Part shown: one piece after another, positions 52,564 to 61,684 of the stretch
How the letters are laid out: the number at the start of each line of letters is the position of its first letter
Position numbering within the stretch: position 1 is the stretch's first letter
NCBI RefSeq assembly: GCF_019890635.1
Contig: NZ_JAIOAB010000029.1
Location: 1-64,000, forward strand
DNA from: Streptomyces sennicomposti
Lineage (GTDB): Bacteria; Actinomycetota; Actinomycetes; Streptomycetales; Streptomycetaceae
Direction: 5' to 3'
Length of the DNA: 64,000 nt
Notes under the pieces: model-generated
What the model saw: only the letters and a program-made list of their open reading frames with translations
The model's database searches: none
What the model was told of the DNA's origin: nothing
Position numbers and translations under genes: made by a program

Positions 52564-53405
52564 GCGGTGCGGAAGGTCCAGGCGTGGTCCACCGGGCCGA
52601 TGCCGCCGCCGAGCGCGAAGCCGTGGGCGATGGCCCCGGTGACGTACTCCTTGGCCGCCGTCACCGCCTCGGGCACCGACCGCCCCCGGGCGAGGTGCGC
52701 GGCGATCGCGGAGGCGAGGGTGCAGCCGGTGCCGTGGGTGTGCCGGTTGTCGTGCCGGGGGGCGCGCAGCCAGTGTTCCTCGGCGCCGTCGGTGAGCAGG
52801 TCCACGGCCTCCCCGGTGAGGTGACCGCCCTTGATCAGCACCCACTTCGGGCCGAAGGCGAGGACGGCCGCCGCGGCCTCGCGCAGCTCTTCCTCGCGGG
52901 TGACGCGGACGCCGGTGAGCTGGGCCACCTCGTCCAGGTTGGGGGTGGCGACGGTCGCCGCGGGGAGCAGTGCGGTGCGCACCGAGTCCAGCGCGGAGGC
53001 GGCCAGCAGCGGGTCGCCGTGCTTGGAGACGCCGACCGGGTCCACCACCGCGGGGGCGTCCGTCGCGGCGATCAACTCGGCGACCGCCCCGACCAGTTCC
53101 GCCGAGGAGAGCATGCCGGTCTTGACCGCCTGGACGCCGATGTCGTCCACGACGCTGCGGTACTGGGCCCAGACCGCCTCGACGGGCAGTTCCCAGGCGC
53201 CCTGCACGCCGAGCGAGTTCTGCGCGGTCACGGCGGTGAGCACGCTCATGCCGTGCACGCCGAGGGCGAGCATCGTCTTGAGGTCGGCCTGGATGCCCGC
53301 GCCGCCGCCGGAGTCGGAGCCGGCGACGGTGAGGACCCTGGGCGGCGCGGGCCGGGACGCGGGAACGGGCGCGGAGCCGGGGACGGAGCCGGGTGCGGTG
53401 CTCAT
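52530..53405 (-). CDS. thiD: Hydroxymethylpyrimidine/phosphomethylpyrimidine kinase
   Basis: 291-aa thiamine pathway kinase phosphorylating HMP and HMP-P. It begins at ATG 53405, overlapping the thiL stop (ATGA). After a Pro/Ala-rich N-terminus, the core is [41 protein letters not shown] (about 24-64), with [13 protein letters not shown] and the C-terminal [16 protein letters not shown] (about 226-241), the ribokinase-family anion hole. Its stop lies within the convergent FAD monooxygenase gene, a 34-base tail-to-tail overlap. Confidence 0.96.
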   Translation of the reverse strand: MSTAPGSVPGSAPVPASRPAPPRVLTVAGSDSGGGAGIQADLKTMLALGVHGMSVLTAVTAQNSLGVQGAWELPVEAVWAQYRSVVDDIGVQAVKTGMLSSAELVGAVAELIAATDAPAVVDPVGVSKHGDPLLAASALDSVRTALLPAATVATPNLDEVAQLTGVRVTREEELREAAAAVLAFGPKWVLIKGGHLTGEAVDLLTDGAEEHWLRAPRHDNRHTHGTGCTLASAIAAHLARGRSVPEAVTAAKEYVTGAIAHGFALGGGIGPVDHAWTFRTAHAAGEPEAAG

Positions 53406-54367
53406 GACTCGATGTCCCCGAAGTGGTCCCAGCCGCCCTTCTTGGTCCACGGCGCGCCGTCGACCGTGACCTGGGGCAGCGCCGACAGGTTGAGCACCTC
53501 GCCGATCACCTTCCAGCGGGCCGGCAGCTTCACGTCCGGCGGGAAGGTCGCCACGATCGCGTGGTCCTCTCCCCCGGTCAGCACCCACTGCAGCGGGTCG
53601 ACGCCGACGGCCTGCCCGATGTCGTTCATCTGCGAGGGGACGTCGATGGCGCCGGAACGGATGTCGATGCGGACCTTGCTGGCCTCGGCGATGTGCCCGA
53701 GGTCGGCGATGAGCCCGTCGCTGACGTCGCACATGGCGGTCGCGCCGAGCCCGGCCGCCGCGGGGCCCGCGTGGTACGGCGGTTCGGGGCGGCGGTGCGC
53801 CTCGACGAAGGCGCGCGGGGAGCGGAAGCCGCGGGAGAGGACGGCGTATCCGGCCGCCGACCAGCCGAGCCAGCCGGTGACGGCGACGAGGTCGCCGGGC
53901 CGGGCGCCCGCGCGGGTCACCGGCTCGTGGTTGCGCAGATCGCCGAGGGCGGTGATGGAGACCATGATGCTGTCGCCGCGGACCACGTCGCCGCCGACCA
54001 CACAGGCGCCGGCGACCTGGCACTCGTCGCGCAGGCCGTCCATCAGCTCGGTGGGCCAGGTGACCGGGAGTTCGGCCGGGACGACCAGGCCGAGCAGCAG
54101 CGCCGTCGGCACGGCGCCCATGGCGGCGATGTCCGCGAGGTTCTGCGCGGCGGCCTTGCGGCCCACGTCGTACGCCGTGGACCAGTCGCGGCGGAAGTGC
54201 CGGCCCTCCAGGAGTATGTCCGTGCTCGCCACGACCCGGCGGTCGGGGGCGGCCACCACCGCGGCGTCGTCGCCGGGGCCGACCCGGACCGCCGGGGTGG
54301 TGGTGAGACGGGAGGTCAGCTCCCTGATGAGCCCGAACTCACCTAGCTCACCCACAGTGCCCTTCAT
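53402..54367 (-). CDS. thiL: Thiamine-monophosphate kinase
   Basis: 321-aa enzyme converting thiamine monophosphate to thiamine pyrophosphate. Family motifs are [31 protein letters not shown] (about 29-60), [34 protein letters not shown] and [21 protein letters not shown] 54367 starts the usual [14 protein letters not shown]. Upstream of and coupled to thiD. Divergent from the Lrp-type gene; no thiamine riboswitch is visible in the 200-base gap. Confidence 0.96.
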   Translation of the reverse strand: MKGTVGELGEFGLIRELTSRLTTTPAVRVGPGDDAAVVAAPDRRVVASTDILLEGRHFRRDWSTAYDVGRKAAAQNLADIAAMGAVPTALLLGLVVPAELPVTWPTELMDGLRDECQVAGACVVGGDVVRGDSIMVSITALGDLRNHEPVTRAGARPGDLVAVTGWLGWSAAGYAVLSRGFRSPRAFVEAHRRPEPPYHAGPAAAGLGATAMCDVSDGLIADLGHIAEASKVRIDIRSGAIDVPSQMNDIGQAVGVDPLQWVLTGGEDHAIVATFPPDVKLPARWKVIGEVLNLSALPQVTVDGAPWTKKGGWDHFGDIES

Positions 54368-54573
54368 AGCCCTTACGCCCCTTCTGTCCCTGTGCGTTCC
54401 CCGGCGTGCGGCCCCGTGGCCCGCGCCGCGGCCCCGACGGCCGTCAACTTCTGTCCTACCTGCACCCCGGCGCGCCGGTCACGTTCCGCGCGGGTCTCCC
54501 CGCGATGTGCGGCGACGCGATACCGTGGCGTTCCTTTTCCCCACATGATCCTCGTGGCCGCCCTGGAGGTTCC

Positions 54574-54807
54574 GTGGTACAGGCGTACATCCTGATCCAG
54601 ACGGAGGTCGGCAAAGCGTCGACCGTCGCCGAGACGATCAGCAGACTCCCTGGAGTGATCCAGGCCGAGGACGTGACAGGACCGTACGACGTCATCGTGC
54701 GCGCGCAGGCCGACACCGTCGACGACCTGGGCCGCATGGTGGTGGCGAAGGTCCAGCAGGTGGACGGCATCACCCGCACCCTGACCTGCCCGGTCGTGCA
54801 TCTGTAG
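54574..54807 (+). CDS. Lrp/AsnC-type RAM-domain protein without DNA-binding domain
   Basis: 77-aa stand-alone ligand-binding domain (RAM) of the Lrp/AsnC family. It reads VQAYILIQTEVGKASTVAETISRLPGVIQAEDVTGPYDVIVRAQADTVDDLGRMVVAKVQQVDGITRTLTCPVV from residue 2, with a GGAGG ribosome binding site before GTG 54574. The helix-turn-helix half is absent; this is a recognised family in actinobacteria, so it is not a truncation. It may bind an amino acid or associate with a full-length Lrp protein. Close upstream of the DUF3515 lipoprotein gene. Confidence 0.93.
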   Translation: MVQAYILIQTEVGKASTVAETISRLPGVIQAEDVTGPYDVIVRAQADTVDDLGRMVVAKVQQVDGITRTLTCPVVHL

Positions 54808-54828
54808 CCCCCGTCTACCCTTGGGCCG

Positions 54829-55329
54829 GTGAGTTCCTCTCGTCACCGGCTCTACGGCCTGCCCGCCCTCGCCGTGCTGATCGCCGCCGCGGGCTGTTCC
54901 TCCAGCGACGACAGCGCCGCCGCGGCGGTTCCCAGCCCGGACGCGGCGGCCGTGAAGCTGTGCCGGGATCTGGACGGGGCGCTGCCGGGGAAGCTGGCCG
55001 GACTGAGCCGCAAGGACCCCCGGCCCGCCTCGGCGCTGACCGCGGGCTGGGGAAGCCCGGTGATCATACTGCGCTGCGGTGTCCCCCGGCCGCCGAAGAT
55101 GATCGACCCGAAGGTCGCCGAGGGCAAGGACCCGGACGCGGTGGCCGGCGGGGTGAACGGCGTGGACTGGCTGATGGAACGGCAGGGCGACGGCGGGTAC
55201 CGCTTCACCACCGCCAACCGCAGGGCGTACGTCGAGGTCGTGGTGCCCGAGGGCCGGGACAGCTCCACGGTCCTGGTGGGGCTGGCCCCGGCGATCAAGA
55301 AGGCGATCCCCGAAGGGATCGCCGACTGA
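54829..55329 (+). CDS. DUF3515 lipoprotein
   Basis: 166-aa predicted lipoprotein from GTG 54829. An N-terminal signal ends in the lipobox IAAAGC with the lipidated Cys at residue 23. The mature domain contains LCRDLDGALPGKLAGLSRKDPRP, a conserved RCGVPRPP and the C-terminal VLVGLAPAIKKAIPEG, matching DUF3515. Found beside thiL and ddlA in Streptomyces. Function unknown; located on the outer face of the membrane. Confidence 0.88.
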   Translation: MSSSRHRLYGLPALAVLIAAAGCSSSDDSAAAAVPSPDAAAVKLCRDLDGALPGKLAGLSRKDPRPASALTAGWGSPVIILRCGVPRPPKMIDPKVAEGKDPDAVAGGVNGVDWLMERQGDGGYRFTTANRRAYVEVVVPEGRDSSTVLVGLAPAIKKAIPEGIAD

Positions 55330-55394
55330 CGCGAAGTGCCGACCGGCGCGAAGTGCCGGCTGACGCGCAGCGCCGGCTGGCGCGAAGCGGGGGT
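55327..55394. repeat. 17-bp tandem repeats between DUF3515 and ddlA genes
   Basis: Units TGACGCGAAGTGCCGAC, CGGCGCGAAGTGCCGGC, TGACGCGCAGCGCCGGC and a partial fourth. The first begins in the stop codon of the lipoprotein gene. A short AGCGGGG/CCCCGCT hairpin follows (55386-55403) at the ddlA stop. Confidence 0.8.
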
Positions 55395-55402
55395 GTCCCC
55401 GC

Positions 55403-56560
55403 TCAGCGCAGGCCGGTCGGGCGGCGCAGCGCCGCCTGGATGAGGCGGTCCACCAGTTCCTCGTAGGAGACGCCGGTGGCCTCCCACATCTTTGGGTACA
55501 TCGAGATCGGCGTGAAGCCGGGCATGGTGTTGATCTCGTTGATGACGAACCCGCCGTCCTCGGCGAGGAAGAAGTCCGCGCGGACCAGGCCCTCGCAGGA
55601 GGCCGCCTCGAACGCCTCCACCGCGAGCCGCCGCACCTCGGCGGTCTGCTCCTCGGTGAGCGGGGCGGGCACGACGCCGGGCGTGGAGTCGATGTACTTC
55701 GCCTCGAAGTCGTAGTACGCGTGCTCCTGCGGCGGCGGGATCTCGGCCGGCACGGAGGCGCGCGGGCCGTCCTCGAACTCCAGGACGCCGCACTCGATCT
55801 CGCGGCCGCGCACCGCGGCCTCCACCAGCACCTTCGGGTCGTGCCGGCGGGCCTCCTCGATCGCCTCGTCCAGACCGGCGAGGCCGTCCACCTTGGTGAT
55901 GCCGATGGACGAGCCCGCGCGGGCGGGCTTCACGAACAGCGGCCAGCCGTGCTCGCCGGCGAAGTCGACGACCTTCTTGCGGGCGGCGGCCGGGTCCCGG
56001 TCCCACTCGCGCGGCCGGATCACCACGTACGGGCCGACCCGCAGCCCGAAGGAGGTGAACACCCGCTTCATGTACTCCTTGTCCTGGCCGACGGCCGAGG
56101 CGAGCACGCCCGAGCCGACGTAGGGCACGCCGGACAGCTCCAGCAAGCCCTGGAGGGTGCCGTCCTCGCCGTAGGGGCCGTGCAGCACCGGGAAGACCAC
56201 GTCGACCTCGCCGAGCGCCTTGGGCACCGAACCGGGTTCGCTGTAGACGACTTCGCGGTTGTGCGGGTCGACCGGGAGCACCACGCCGCCCTCGGTGGAC
56301 TCGGCCAGCTCGTCCACGCTCGGGGTGCGGCGGTCGGTGATCGCCATCCGCTCCGGGTCGTCCGCGGTCAGGGCCCAACGGCCGTCCGTGGTGATGCCGA
56401 TCGGCAGGACCTCGTACTTGGACCGGTCGATGGCGCGCAGCACCGCACCCGCGGTGACCACGGAGATCCCGTGTTCGGAGCTGCGTCCGCCGCACACGAC
56501 GGCCACGCGCGGCTTGCGGGGCGGCTGCTCGGGGCTCTGGGGGAGGTTCTCGGTGCTCAT
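55403..56560 (-). CDS. ddlA: D-alanine--D-alanine ligase
   Basis: 385-aa ATP-grasp ligase making the D-Ala-D-Ala dipeptide for peptidoglycan. Family motifs are VAVVCGGRSSEHGISVVTAGAVL (about 19-41), VFPVLHGPYGEDGTLQGLLELSGVPYVGSGVLAS, KPARAGSSIGITKV, and the C-terminal FFLAEDGGFVINEINTMPGFTPISMYP. The active-site Tyr/Ser region is consistent with D-Ala specificity rather than D-Lac. Start ATG 56560. Close downstream of gpsA on the same strand. Confidence 0.96.
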   Translation of the reverse strand: MSTENLPQSPEQPPRKPRVAVVCGGRSSEHGISVVTAGAVLRAIDRSKYEVLPIGITTDGRWALTADDPERMAITDRRTPSVDELAESTEGGVVLPVDPHNREVVYSEPGSVPKALGEVDVVFPVLHGPYGEDGTLQGLLELSGVPYVGSGVLASAVGQDKEYMKRVFTSFGLRVGPYVVIRPREWDRDPAAARKKVVDFAGEHGWPLFVKPARAGSSIGITKVDGLAGLDEAIEEARRHDPKVLVEAAVRGREIECGVLEFEDGPRASVPAEIPPPQEHAYYDFEAKYIDSTPGVVPAPLTEEQTAEVRRLAVEAFEAASCEGLVRADFFLAEDGGFVINEINTMPGFTPISMYPKMWEATGVSYEELVDRLIQAALRRPTGLR

Positions 56561-56619
56561 ATCGCGATGAGAGTACCCGGTGGCCGTGCCCCGAGACAGC
56601 GTTGGCGGGGCGGGGTCGC

Positions 56620-57630
56620 TCAGCGTCGCTCGGGCTTCGCGCTGCGCGACATCAGCTCCTTGACGGCGACCATCGGCGACTTGCCCTCGTGCACGATGGC
56701 GACGACCGTCTCGGTGATCGGCATGTCGACGCCGTGCCGGCGGGCCAGGTCGAGCACCGACTCGCAGGACTTGACGCCCTCGGCGGTCTGCCTGGTGACG
56801 GCGATGGTCTCCTGGAGGGTCATGCCCCTGCCGAGGTTGGCGCCGAAGGTGTGGTTGCGCGACAGCGGCGAGGAGCAGGTCGCCACCAGGTCGCCGAGGC
56901 CGGCCAGTCCGGAGAAGGTGAGCGGGTCGGCGCCGAGCGCCATGCCGAGGCGGGTGGTCTCGGCGAGGCCGCGGGTGATGAGCGAGCCCTTGGCGTTGTC
57001 GCCGAGTCCCATGCCGTCCGCGATGCCGACGGCCAGGCCGATCACGTTCTTCACGGCGCCGCCGAGTTCGCAGCCGACGACGTCGGTGTTGGTGTACGGC
57101 CGGAAGTACGGCGTGTGGCAGGCGGCCTGGAGCCGCCGGGCGACCGCCTCGTCGGCGCAGGCCACCACGGCGGCGGCCGGCATGCGCGCGGCGATCTCGC
57201 GGGCGAGGTTGGGTCCGGTGACCACGGCGACGCGGTCGGCGCCCACCTTGGCGACGTCCTCGATCACTTCGCTCATGCGCATGGCCGAACCGAGTTCGAC
57301 GCCCTTCATCAGGGAGACGAGGACGGTGTCCGGGGCGAGCAGCGGCAGCCACTCGGCGAGGTTGTCGCGCATGGTCTGCGAGGGGATGGCGAGGACGGTG
57401 AAGTCCGCGTCGCGGGCGGCCTCGGCGGCGTCCGCGGTGGCCCGCACGGTGCGCGGGAGTTCGACGCCGGGCAGGTAGTCCGGGTTGGTCCGGGTGGAGT
57501 TGACCGCCTCGGCCACCTCCGCGCGGCGGGCCCACAGGGTGACGTCGCAGCCGGCGTCGGCGAGGACCACGGCGAAGGCGGTGCCCCACGATCCGGCGCC
57601 GAAGACGGCCGCCTTGACGGGTGCGCTCAC
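56620..57630 (-). CDS. gpsA: NAD(P)-dependent glycerol-3-phosphate dehydrogenase
   Basis: 336-aa enzyme reducing dihydroxyacetone phosphate to sn-glycerol-3-phosphate for phospholipid synthesis. The NAD-binding N-terminus is KAAVFGAGSWGTAFAVVLADAGCDVTLWARR (about 6-36). Substrate motifs are GPNLAREIA, LGGAVKNVIGLAVGIADGMGLGDNAKGSLITRGLAE and GLGDLVATCSSPLSRNHTFG. GTG 57630 overlaps the stop of the PlsC-type gene (GTGA), so the two phospholipid genes are coupled. Confidence 0.97.
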   Translation of the reverse strand: MSAPVKAAVFGAGSWGTAFAVVLADAGCDVTLWARRAEVAEAVNSTRTNPDYLPGVELPRTVRATADAAEAARDADFTVLAIPSQTMRDNLAEWLPLLAPDTVLVSLMKGVELGSAMRMSEVIEDVAKVGADRVAVVTGPNLAREIAARMPAAAVVACADEAVARRLQAACHTPYFRPYTNTDVVGCELGGAVKNVIGLAVGIADGMGLGDNAKGSLITRGLAETTRLGMALGADPLTFSGLAGLGDLVATCSSPLSRNHTFGANLGRGMTLQETIAVTRQTAEGVKSCESVLDLARRHGVDMPITETVVAIVHEGKSPMVAVKELMSRSAKPERR

Positions 57631-58454
57631 GTGCCCTGCCCCTCTTCCCGTACGGCCTCGCGCGCCGCCGGCTCCTTGGGGTCGACGGCGGCGGTGCGGC
57701 CCTGGGACCGCAGCTGCGCCTGCGCCTGGGTACGGCGGCGCTGTTCGATCCGCTCGCGGCGCGGGTCGTAGGGCACGGCGGGCGCCTTCTCGCCGCGGAT
57801 CTGCTCCAGCAGGCCGGTGATGGCCGCCATGATGACCTCGGTCGCCTCCTTGAGCAGCTCCGGGGTCATCTCCTTGTCGTAGAAGCGCGACAGGTCCACC
57901 GGCGGCCCGGCCAGCACGTGGTGCGTCTTGCGCGGCAGCAGGTTGGGCTTCTTGGCGTAGGGGGGCAGGAGTTCGTTGGCGCCCCACTGGGCGACCGGGA
58001 CGACCGGGCACTTGGTCTGCAGGGCGACGCGGGCGGCGCCCGTCTTGCCGGTCATCGGCCAGCCGTCCGGGTCGCGGGTGAGGGTGCCCTCGGGGTAGAA
58101 GGCGACGCACTCGCCGCGCTGGACGGCGTCGATGGCGGCGCGGAAGGCGCTCAGCGCGTCCGTGCTCTCGCGGTAGACGGGGATCTGGCCGGTGCCGCGC
58201 ATGGCGGCGCCCACCAGGCCCTTCTTGAAAAGCCCGCTCTTCGCGAGGAATCGCGGGACGCGCCCGGTGTTGTACTGAAAGTGGGCATAGGCGAAGGGGT
58301 CGATGTGCGAATTGTGATTCACCACGGTGATGAATCCGCCATCGGCCGGAATGTTCTCCATTCCGCGCCAGTCCCGCTTGATCAGAACCACCAGCGGCGG
58401 TTTGCAGATCACCGCTGCGAAGCGGTACCAGAAGCCGATTCTGCGGCGGGGCAC
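57627..58454 (-). CDS. 1-acyl-sn-glycerol-3-phosphate acyltransferase (PlsC family)
   Basis: 275-aa membrane-associated acyltransferase. GTG 58454 is preceded by GAGGAAGG. The catalytic HX4D motif is NHNSHIDPF (about 46-54), with the substrate motif FYPEGTLTRDPDG (about 119-131). A C-terminal basic/Gln-rich tail extends beyond the core fold. Coupled to gpsA, so it probably makes phosphatidic acid from the glycerol-3-phosphate produced there. The cofC-type gene is divergent upstream. Confidence 0.92.
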   Translation of the reverse strand: MPRRRIGFWYRFAAVICKPPLVVLIKRDWRGMENIPADGGFITVVNHNSHIDPFAYAHFQYNTGRVPRFLAKSGLFKKGLVGAAMRGTGQIPVYRESTDALSAFRAAIDAVQRGECVAFYPEGTLTRDPDGWPMTGKTGAARVALQTKCPVVPVAQWGANELLPPYAKKPNLLPRKTHHVLAGPPVDLSRFYDKEMTPELLKEATEVIMAAITGLLEQIRGEKAPAVPYDPRRERIEQRRRTQAQAQLRSQGRTAAVDPKEPAAREAVREEGQGT

Positions 58455-58606
58455 GCGGACACCTTCCTCTAGGTCTGCCCCCGGGGCCGGGAGCCGCACA
58501 AGTGTCGCCCCAGGCCGCCGGTCTGTCGAGAACACCGTACGCCCCGGCCCTGGCGATGCCGACGGGCCGGGGAGAATGTCCGGGACGAAGAGAGGGACGA
58601 ACGCTC

Positions 58607-59245
58607 GTGCAGTGGACCTTGGTGATCCCCCTGAAGCCGCTGGCGCGGGCCAAGAGCAGACTGGCGGACACCGCCGGGGACGGGGTCCGCCCCGGTCTGG
58701 CCCTCGCCTTCGCACAGGACACCGTGGCGGCGGCGCTGGCCTCGGCGGCGGTCGCGGGTGTGGCGGTCGTCACGGACGACGCGGTGGCCGGGCGGGAGCT
58801 GGCGGCGCTGGGCGCGCGGATCGTCCCGGACACGCCGGGCGCCGGGCTGAACGCCGCGCTCGCGCACGGTGCGACGGCCGTCCGGGCGGGGCGGCCGGGA
58901 AGTGCGGTGGCCGCTCTCAACGCCGATCTGCCGGCGCTGCGGCCCCTGGAATTGGCGCGTGTTCTGGCGGCGGCGGCCGAATTCCCGCGCGCTTTTCTCG
59001 CGGACGCGGCGGGGGTCGGCACGACTTTGCTGGCGGCGGGGCCGGCCCATGAATTGCGCCCGGCGTTCGGCGGGCCGTCCCGCGCCCGGCATCGCGCCTC
59101 GGGCGCGCGCGAACTGGACCTCGACGCGGTGGACTCGGTCCGCCAGGACGTGGACACCGGCGCCGACCTGCGCACGGCCCTCGCCCTGGGCGTCGGCCCC
59201 CGCACGGCGGCGGCCGCGGCCCGTCTGCTGATCCCGGAACAGTGA
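58607..59245 (+). CDS. fbiD: Phosphoenolpyruvate/2-phospho-L-lactate guanylyltransferase (FbiD/CofC)
   Basis: 212-aa enzyme of coenzyme F420 biosynthesis. GTG 58607 gives VQWTLVIPLKPLARAKSRLAD, the CofC family N-terminus. The nucleotide-binding region contains ALNADLPALRPLELARVL (about 104-121), and DAAGVGTTLLAA and FGGPSRARHRASGARELDLDAVDSVRQDVDTGADL follow. Actinobacterial enzymes use phosphoenolpyruvate (family knowledge). The fbiA/fbiB genes are not here. Earlier in-frame starts exist, without a better ribosome binding site. Confidence 0.93.
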   Translation: MQWTLVIPLKPLARAKSRLADTAGDGVRPGLALAFAQDTVAAALASAAVAGVAVVTDDAVAGRELAALGARIVPDTPGAGLNAALAHGATAVRAGRPGSAVAALNADLPALRPLELARVLAAAAEFPRAFLADAAGVGTTLLAAGPAHELRPAFGGPSRARHRASGARELDLDAVDSVRQDVDTGADLRTALALGVGPRTAAAAARLLIPEQ

Positions 59246-59351
59246 GGCGCGCGGCGGCGAGAGGGCGCGGGGGTCTGCAGGGGGACGCCGGGCGTCCTGC
59301 GGGCCGCTTCGGTGCGGGGCGGGCGACCGGCAGGGGCAGTAGGGTGGCGCC

Positions 59352-59561
59352 ATGCAGGCGACCGCATACACGTACGACCCCGAAAGCCGTAGCGGGCAGG
59401 TGCTGCTGGACGACGGCACGCCGGTGCCCTTCGACGCCGCGGCGTTCGACGCGGGCGGGCTGCGGCTGCTGCGGCCGGGTCAGCGGGTGCGCATCGAGAC
59501 GGCGGCGGACGGCGGGGACGCCGGCCCCCGGATCACACTGGTGACGCTCCAGACCTTCTGA
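59352..59561 (+). CDS. Small OB-fold/cold-shock-like hypothetical protein
   Basis: 69-aa protein from ATG 59352. The pattern AYTYDPESRSGQVLLDDGTPVPFDAAAFDAGGLRLLRPGQRVRIETAADG (about 5-54) resembles a cold-shock-type OB barrel in which the RNA-binding aromatic motifs are mostly lost. Conserved in Streptomyces at this position as far as I recall. Function unknown. Followed by a hairpin before convergent hupS. Confidence 0.72.
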   Translation: MQATAYTYDPESRSGQVLLDDGTPVPFDAAAFDAGGLRLLRPGQRVRIETAADGGDAGPRITLVTLQTF

Positions 59562-59640
59562 GCGGCCGCTCGGGCCCGGGCCCCGCCCGAACCGCGCGAG
59601 CCGGTCGAACGACCCTCCCGAACAGGCCGGACGCACCGCG

Positions 59641-59666
59641 GGCCGGGCTCCCTGGGGAGTCCGGCC
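59641..59666. terminator. Hairpin between the 69-aa gene and hupS
   Basis: GGCCGGGCTCC pairs with GGAGTCCGGCC with one mismatch; a shared terminator between convergent genes. Confidence 0.5.
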
Positions 59667-59691
59667 CGGCGCTTGAGCACCGCGGTGCGCC

Positions 59692-60330
59692 TCACTTGCC
59701 GCGGGCGGTGGTCTTCTTGGCGGTGGTCTTGCGGGCGGTCGACTTCTTGGCCGGGGCCTTCTTGGCCGTCGCCTTCTTCGCGGGGGCCTTCTTGGCGGCG
59801 GTCTTCTTCGCGGCGCTCGTCGCCGTCGTCTTCTTGGCCGCCGGGGTGGCCTTCTTGGCCGCCGCCGTCGTCTTCTTGGCGGTGGTCTTCTTCGCAGCGG
59901 CCGCCGTCGTCTTCTTCGCGGTCGCCTTCTTCGCGGCGGCGGTGGTCTTCTTCGCGGCGGCCTTCTTGCCGACGGCCTTGGCGATGGTGGCCGGCGGGCC
60001 GGACAGGCTGCCCTTGGGCGCCTTCTTCACCGCGATGTCGTTCTTCGGGAGCTTCTTCGAGCCGCTCACCAGGTCCTTGAAGCCCTGGCCGGCCCGGAAG
60101 CGGGGAACGGAGGTCTTCTTGACCCGCACCCGCTCACCCGTCTGCGGGTTGCGGGCGTAGCGGGCCGGGCGGTCGACCTTCTCGAAGGACCCGAAGCCGG
60201 TGACCGAGACCCGGTCTCCCCCGACGACCGCTCGGACGATGGCGTCCAGTACGGCGTCGACGGCGTCGGCGGCCTGCTGCCGGCCGCCCATCTTGTCGGC
60301 AATCGCTTCTACGAGCTGCGCCTTGTTCAC
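59692..60330 (-). CDS. hupS: HU-family DNA-binding protein with Lys/Ala-rich tail (HupS)
   Basis: 212-aa nucleoid protein. Residues 1-95 are a complete HU domain: NKAQLVEAIADKMGGRQQAADAVDAVLDAIVRAV, then GFGSFEKVDRPARYARNPQTGERVRVKKTSVPRFRAGQGFKDLV. The remaining 115 residues are repetitive AAKKTTAAAKKATAKK-type sequence, like histone H1 tails. This two-part structure defines HupS, the sporulation-associated HU paralogue of Streptomyces. The DNA coding the tail is itself repetitive. Promoter elements lie 50-80 bases upstream. Confidence 0.95.
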   Translation of the reverse strand: MNKAQLVEAIADKMGGRQQAADAVDAVLDAIVRAVVGGDRVSVTGFGSFEKVDRPARYARNPQTGERVRVKKTSVPRFRAGQGFKDLVSGSKKLPKNDIAVKKAPKGSLSGPPATIAKAVGKKAAAKKTTAAAKKATAKKTTAAAAKKTTAKKTTAAAKKATPAAKKTTATSAAKKTAAKKAPAKKATAKKAPAKKSTARKTTAKKTTARGK

Positions 60331-60381
60331 GTCTTCCCCTTCGGAGACCTCGCCAGAACGAAGATGTTCAAGCTTTTTCGC

Positions 60382-60410
60382 ACGTTAGGCAGATATATAC
60401 CGCAAATCAA
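60382..60410 (-). promoter_or_regulatory. hupS promoter
   Basis: TTGATT (60405-60410) and TAACGT (60382-60387) on the minus strand with exactly 17 bases between them, in an AT-rich patch 50-80 bases before the hupS start. Confidence 0.6.
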
Positions 60411-60466
60411 ACACGAAACGGGCTAATCACCCTTGTGCCGCAACAGACTCGACGGCCTCGGGCTGT

Positions 60467-60697
60467 TCAGGCTTCCTCGCCGGGGATTCGCCCCTCGTCG
60501 AGGTCCGCCGTGAACCGCTCCAGACGCCTGGTCGCCCCGGCGAGATCGTGCTTGGCCGCAGCCGTAATGACCAGCAGCTTCCGGGTCAGCGCCATCCGTA
60601 CGCCCTCCGGGACTTGCAGTGCGCGCACCCGTGAGTGCGCTTCCTTCAACTGGGCCGCGACCGCCGCGTAGAGCTGGAGTTGGCCGTCGTCGTCCAT
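60467..60697 (-). CDS. Small hypothetical helical protein
   Basis: 76-aa protein from ATG 60697: MDDDGQLQLYAAVAAQLKEAHSRVRALQVPEGVRMALTRKLLVITAAAKHDL is predicted mainly alpha-helical, ending DLDEGRIPGEEA. I recall it as conserved between hupS and leuD in Streptomyces, but it has no known function. Same strand as hupS and leuCD. Confidence 0.7.
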   Translation of the reverse strand: MDDDGQLQLYAAVAAQLKEAHSRVRALQVPEGVRMALTRKLLVITAAAKHDLAGATRRLERFTADLDEGRIPGEEA

Positions 60698-61084
60698 GCA
60701 CAGATTGTGCCATCTGGGGCGAGTTGTCGCCTGCGCAGGGGGCAACTGCCGCCTCGGCCGGCCGTCCGGGCGACGCCGCCGACCGGGCCCCGGCGGCTCG
60801 TGTACCCCGGCAACCACCGCTCTAACCTGGGCAGTTGACCCACGGCGAGCCGAGCCGCCGGGCGGTCCGGCCCCGGAAACAGCTGTACCCCCGATCGTGG
60901 CGATCGGGGGTACGGCGGCGTTTCGCGGTGGCCGAAACTCTACTTGTCACAGAGCCGGAGCAGTGAACCGGTCCGGGCGGCCGGCGTGAGCGGACGGCGT
61001 CCGGACGGCCGCCCGGCCGGGGCGGCGGACCATCCGTGGATCACACCCGGATCACCCGTGGATCACACGTGCTCCGCCGCCGGC
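60698..61084. other. Intergenic region downstream of leuD
   Basis: 387 bases between leuD and the 76-aa gene, on the same strand. It contains the 13-bp hairpin below and a short GGATCACNCG-type direct repeat near 61034-61069. The promoter of the 76-aa gene must be here. No coding sequence is supported. Confidence 0.45.
60885..60913 (-). terminator. 13-bp perfect hairpin, probable leuCD terminator
   Basis: GTACCCCCGATCG pairs perfectly with CGATCGGGGGTAC across a 3-nt loop. It lies 170 bases after the leuD stop; no U tract follows. Confidence 0.6.
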
Positions 61085-61678
61085 TCACACCTGGAGCGTG
61101 CGCGGCTTGAACGACGGGCGCTTCGCCTCGTACGCGGCGATGTCCTCCTCGTTCTGGAGGGTGATGGAGATGTCGTCCAGGCCGTTCAGCAGCCGCCAGC
61201 GGGAGTTCTCGTCCAGCTCGAAGGCGGCGGTGATGCCCTCGGCGCGGACCTCGCGCGCGACCAGGTCGACGGTGATCTCGGCGCTCGGGTCGCTCTCCAC
61301 CAGCCCCCACAGCGCGTCCACGACCTTCTGGTCCAGGACCACCGTGAGCAGGCCGTTCTTCAGCGAGTTGCCGCGGAAGATGTCGGCGAAGCGGGCGGAG
61401 ATCACGGTCTTGAAGCCGTAGTTCTGCAGCGCCCAGACCGCGTGCTCGCGGGAGGAGCCGGTGCCGAAGTCGGGGCCGGCCACCAGGACCGTGGCGCCCT
61501 GCCGCTCGGGGCGGTTGAGCACGAACTCGGGGTCCTTGCGCCAGGCCTCGAACAGCCCGTCCTCGAACCCGTCGCGGGTGACCTTCTTGAGCCAGTGGGC
61601 GGGGATGATCTGGTCGGTGTCGACGTTGCTGCGGCGCAGCGGTACGGCCCGGCCGGTGTGGGTGGTGAAGGCTTCCAT
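61085..61678 (-). CDS. leuD: 3-isopropylmalate dehydratase small subunit
   Basis: 197-aa swivelling domain of isopropylmalate isomerase in leucine biosynthesis, partner of LeuC. Signature residues: [21 protein letters not shown] (about 12-32), [27 protein letters not shown] (about 68-94) and [14 protein letters not shown]. Full length. Six bases after leuC on the same strand. Confidence 0.97.
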   Translation of the reverse strand: MEAFTTHTGRAVPLRRSNVDTDQIIPAHWLKKVTRDGFEDGLFEAWRKDPEFVLNRPERQGATVLVAGPDFGTGSSREHAVWALQNYGFKTVISARFADIFRGNSLKNGLLTVVLDQKVVDALWGLVESDPSAEITVDLVAREVRAEGITAAFELDENSRWRLLNGLDDISITLQNEEDIAAYEAKRPSFKPRTLQV

Positions 61679-61684
61679 GATCTC

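Noticed and set aside
54368-54573. Thiamine (TPP) riboswitch upstream of thiL
   Set aside because: No CUGAGA core motif or matching fold was visible on the minus strand.
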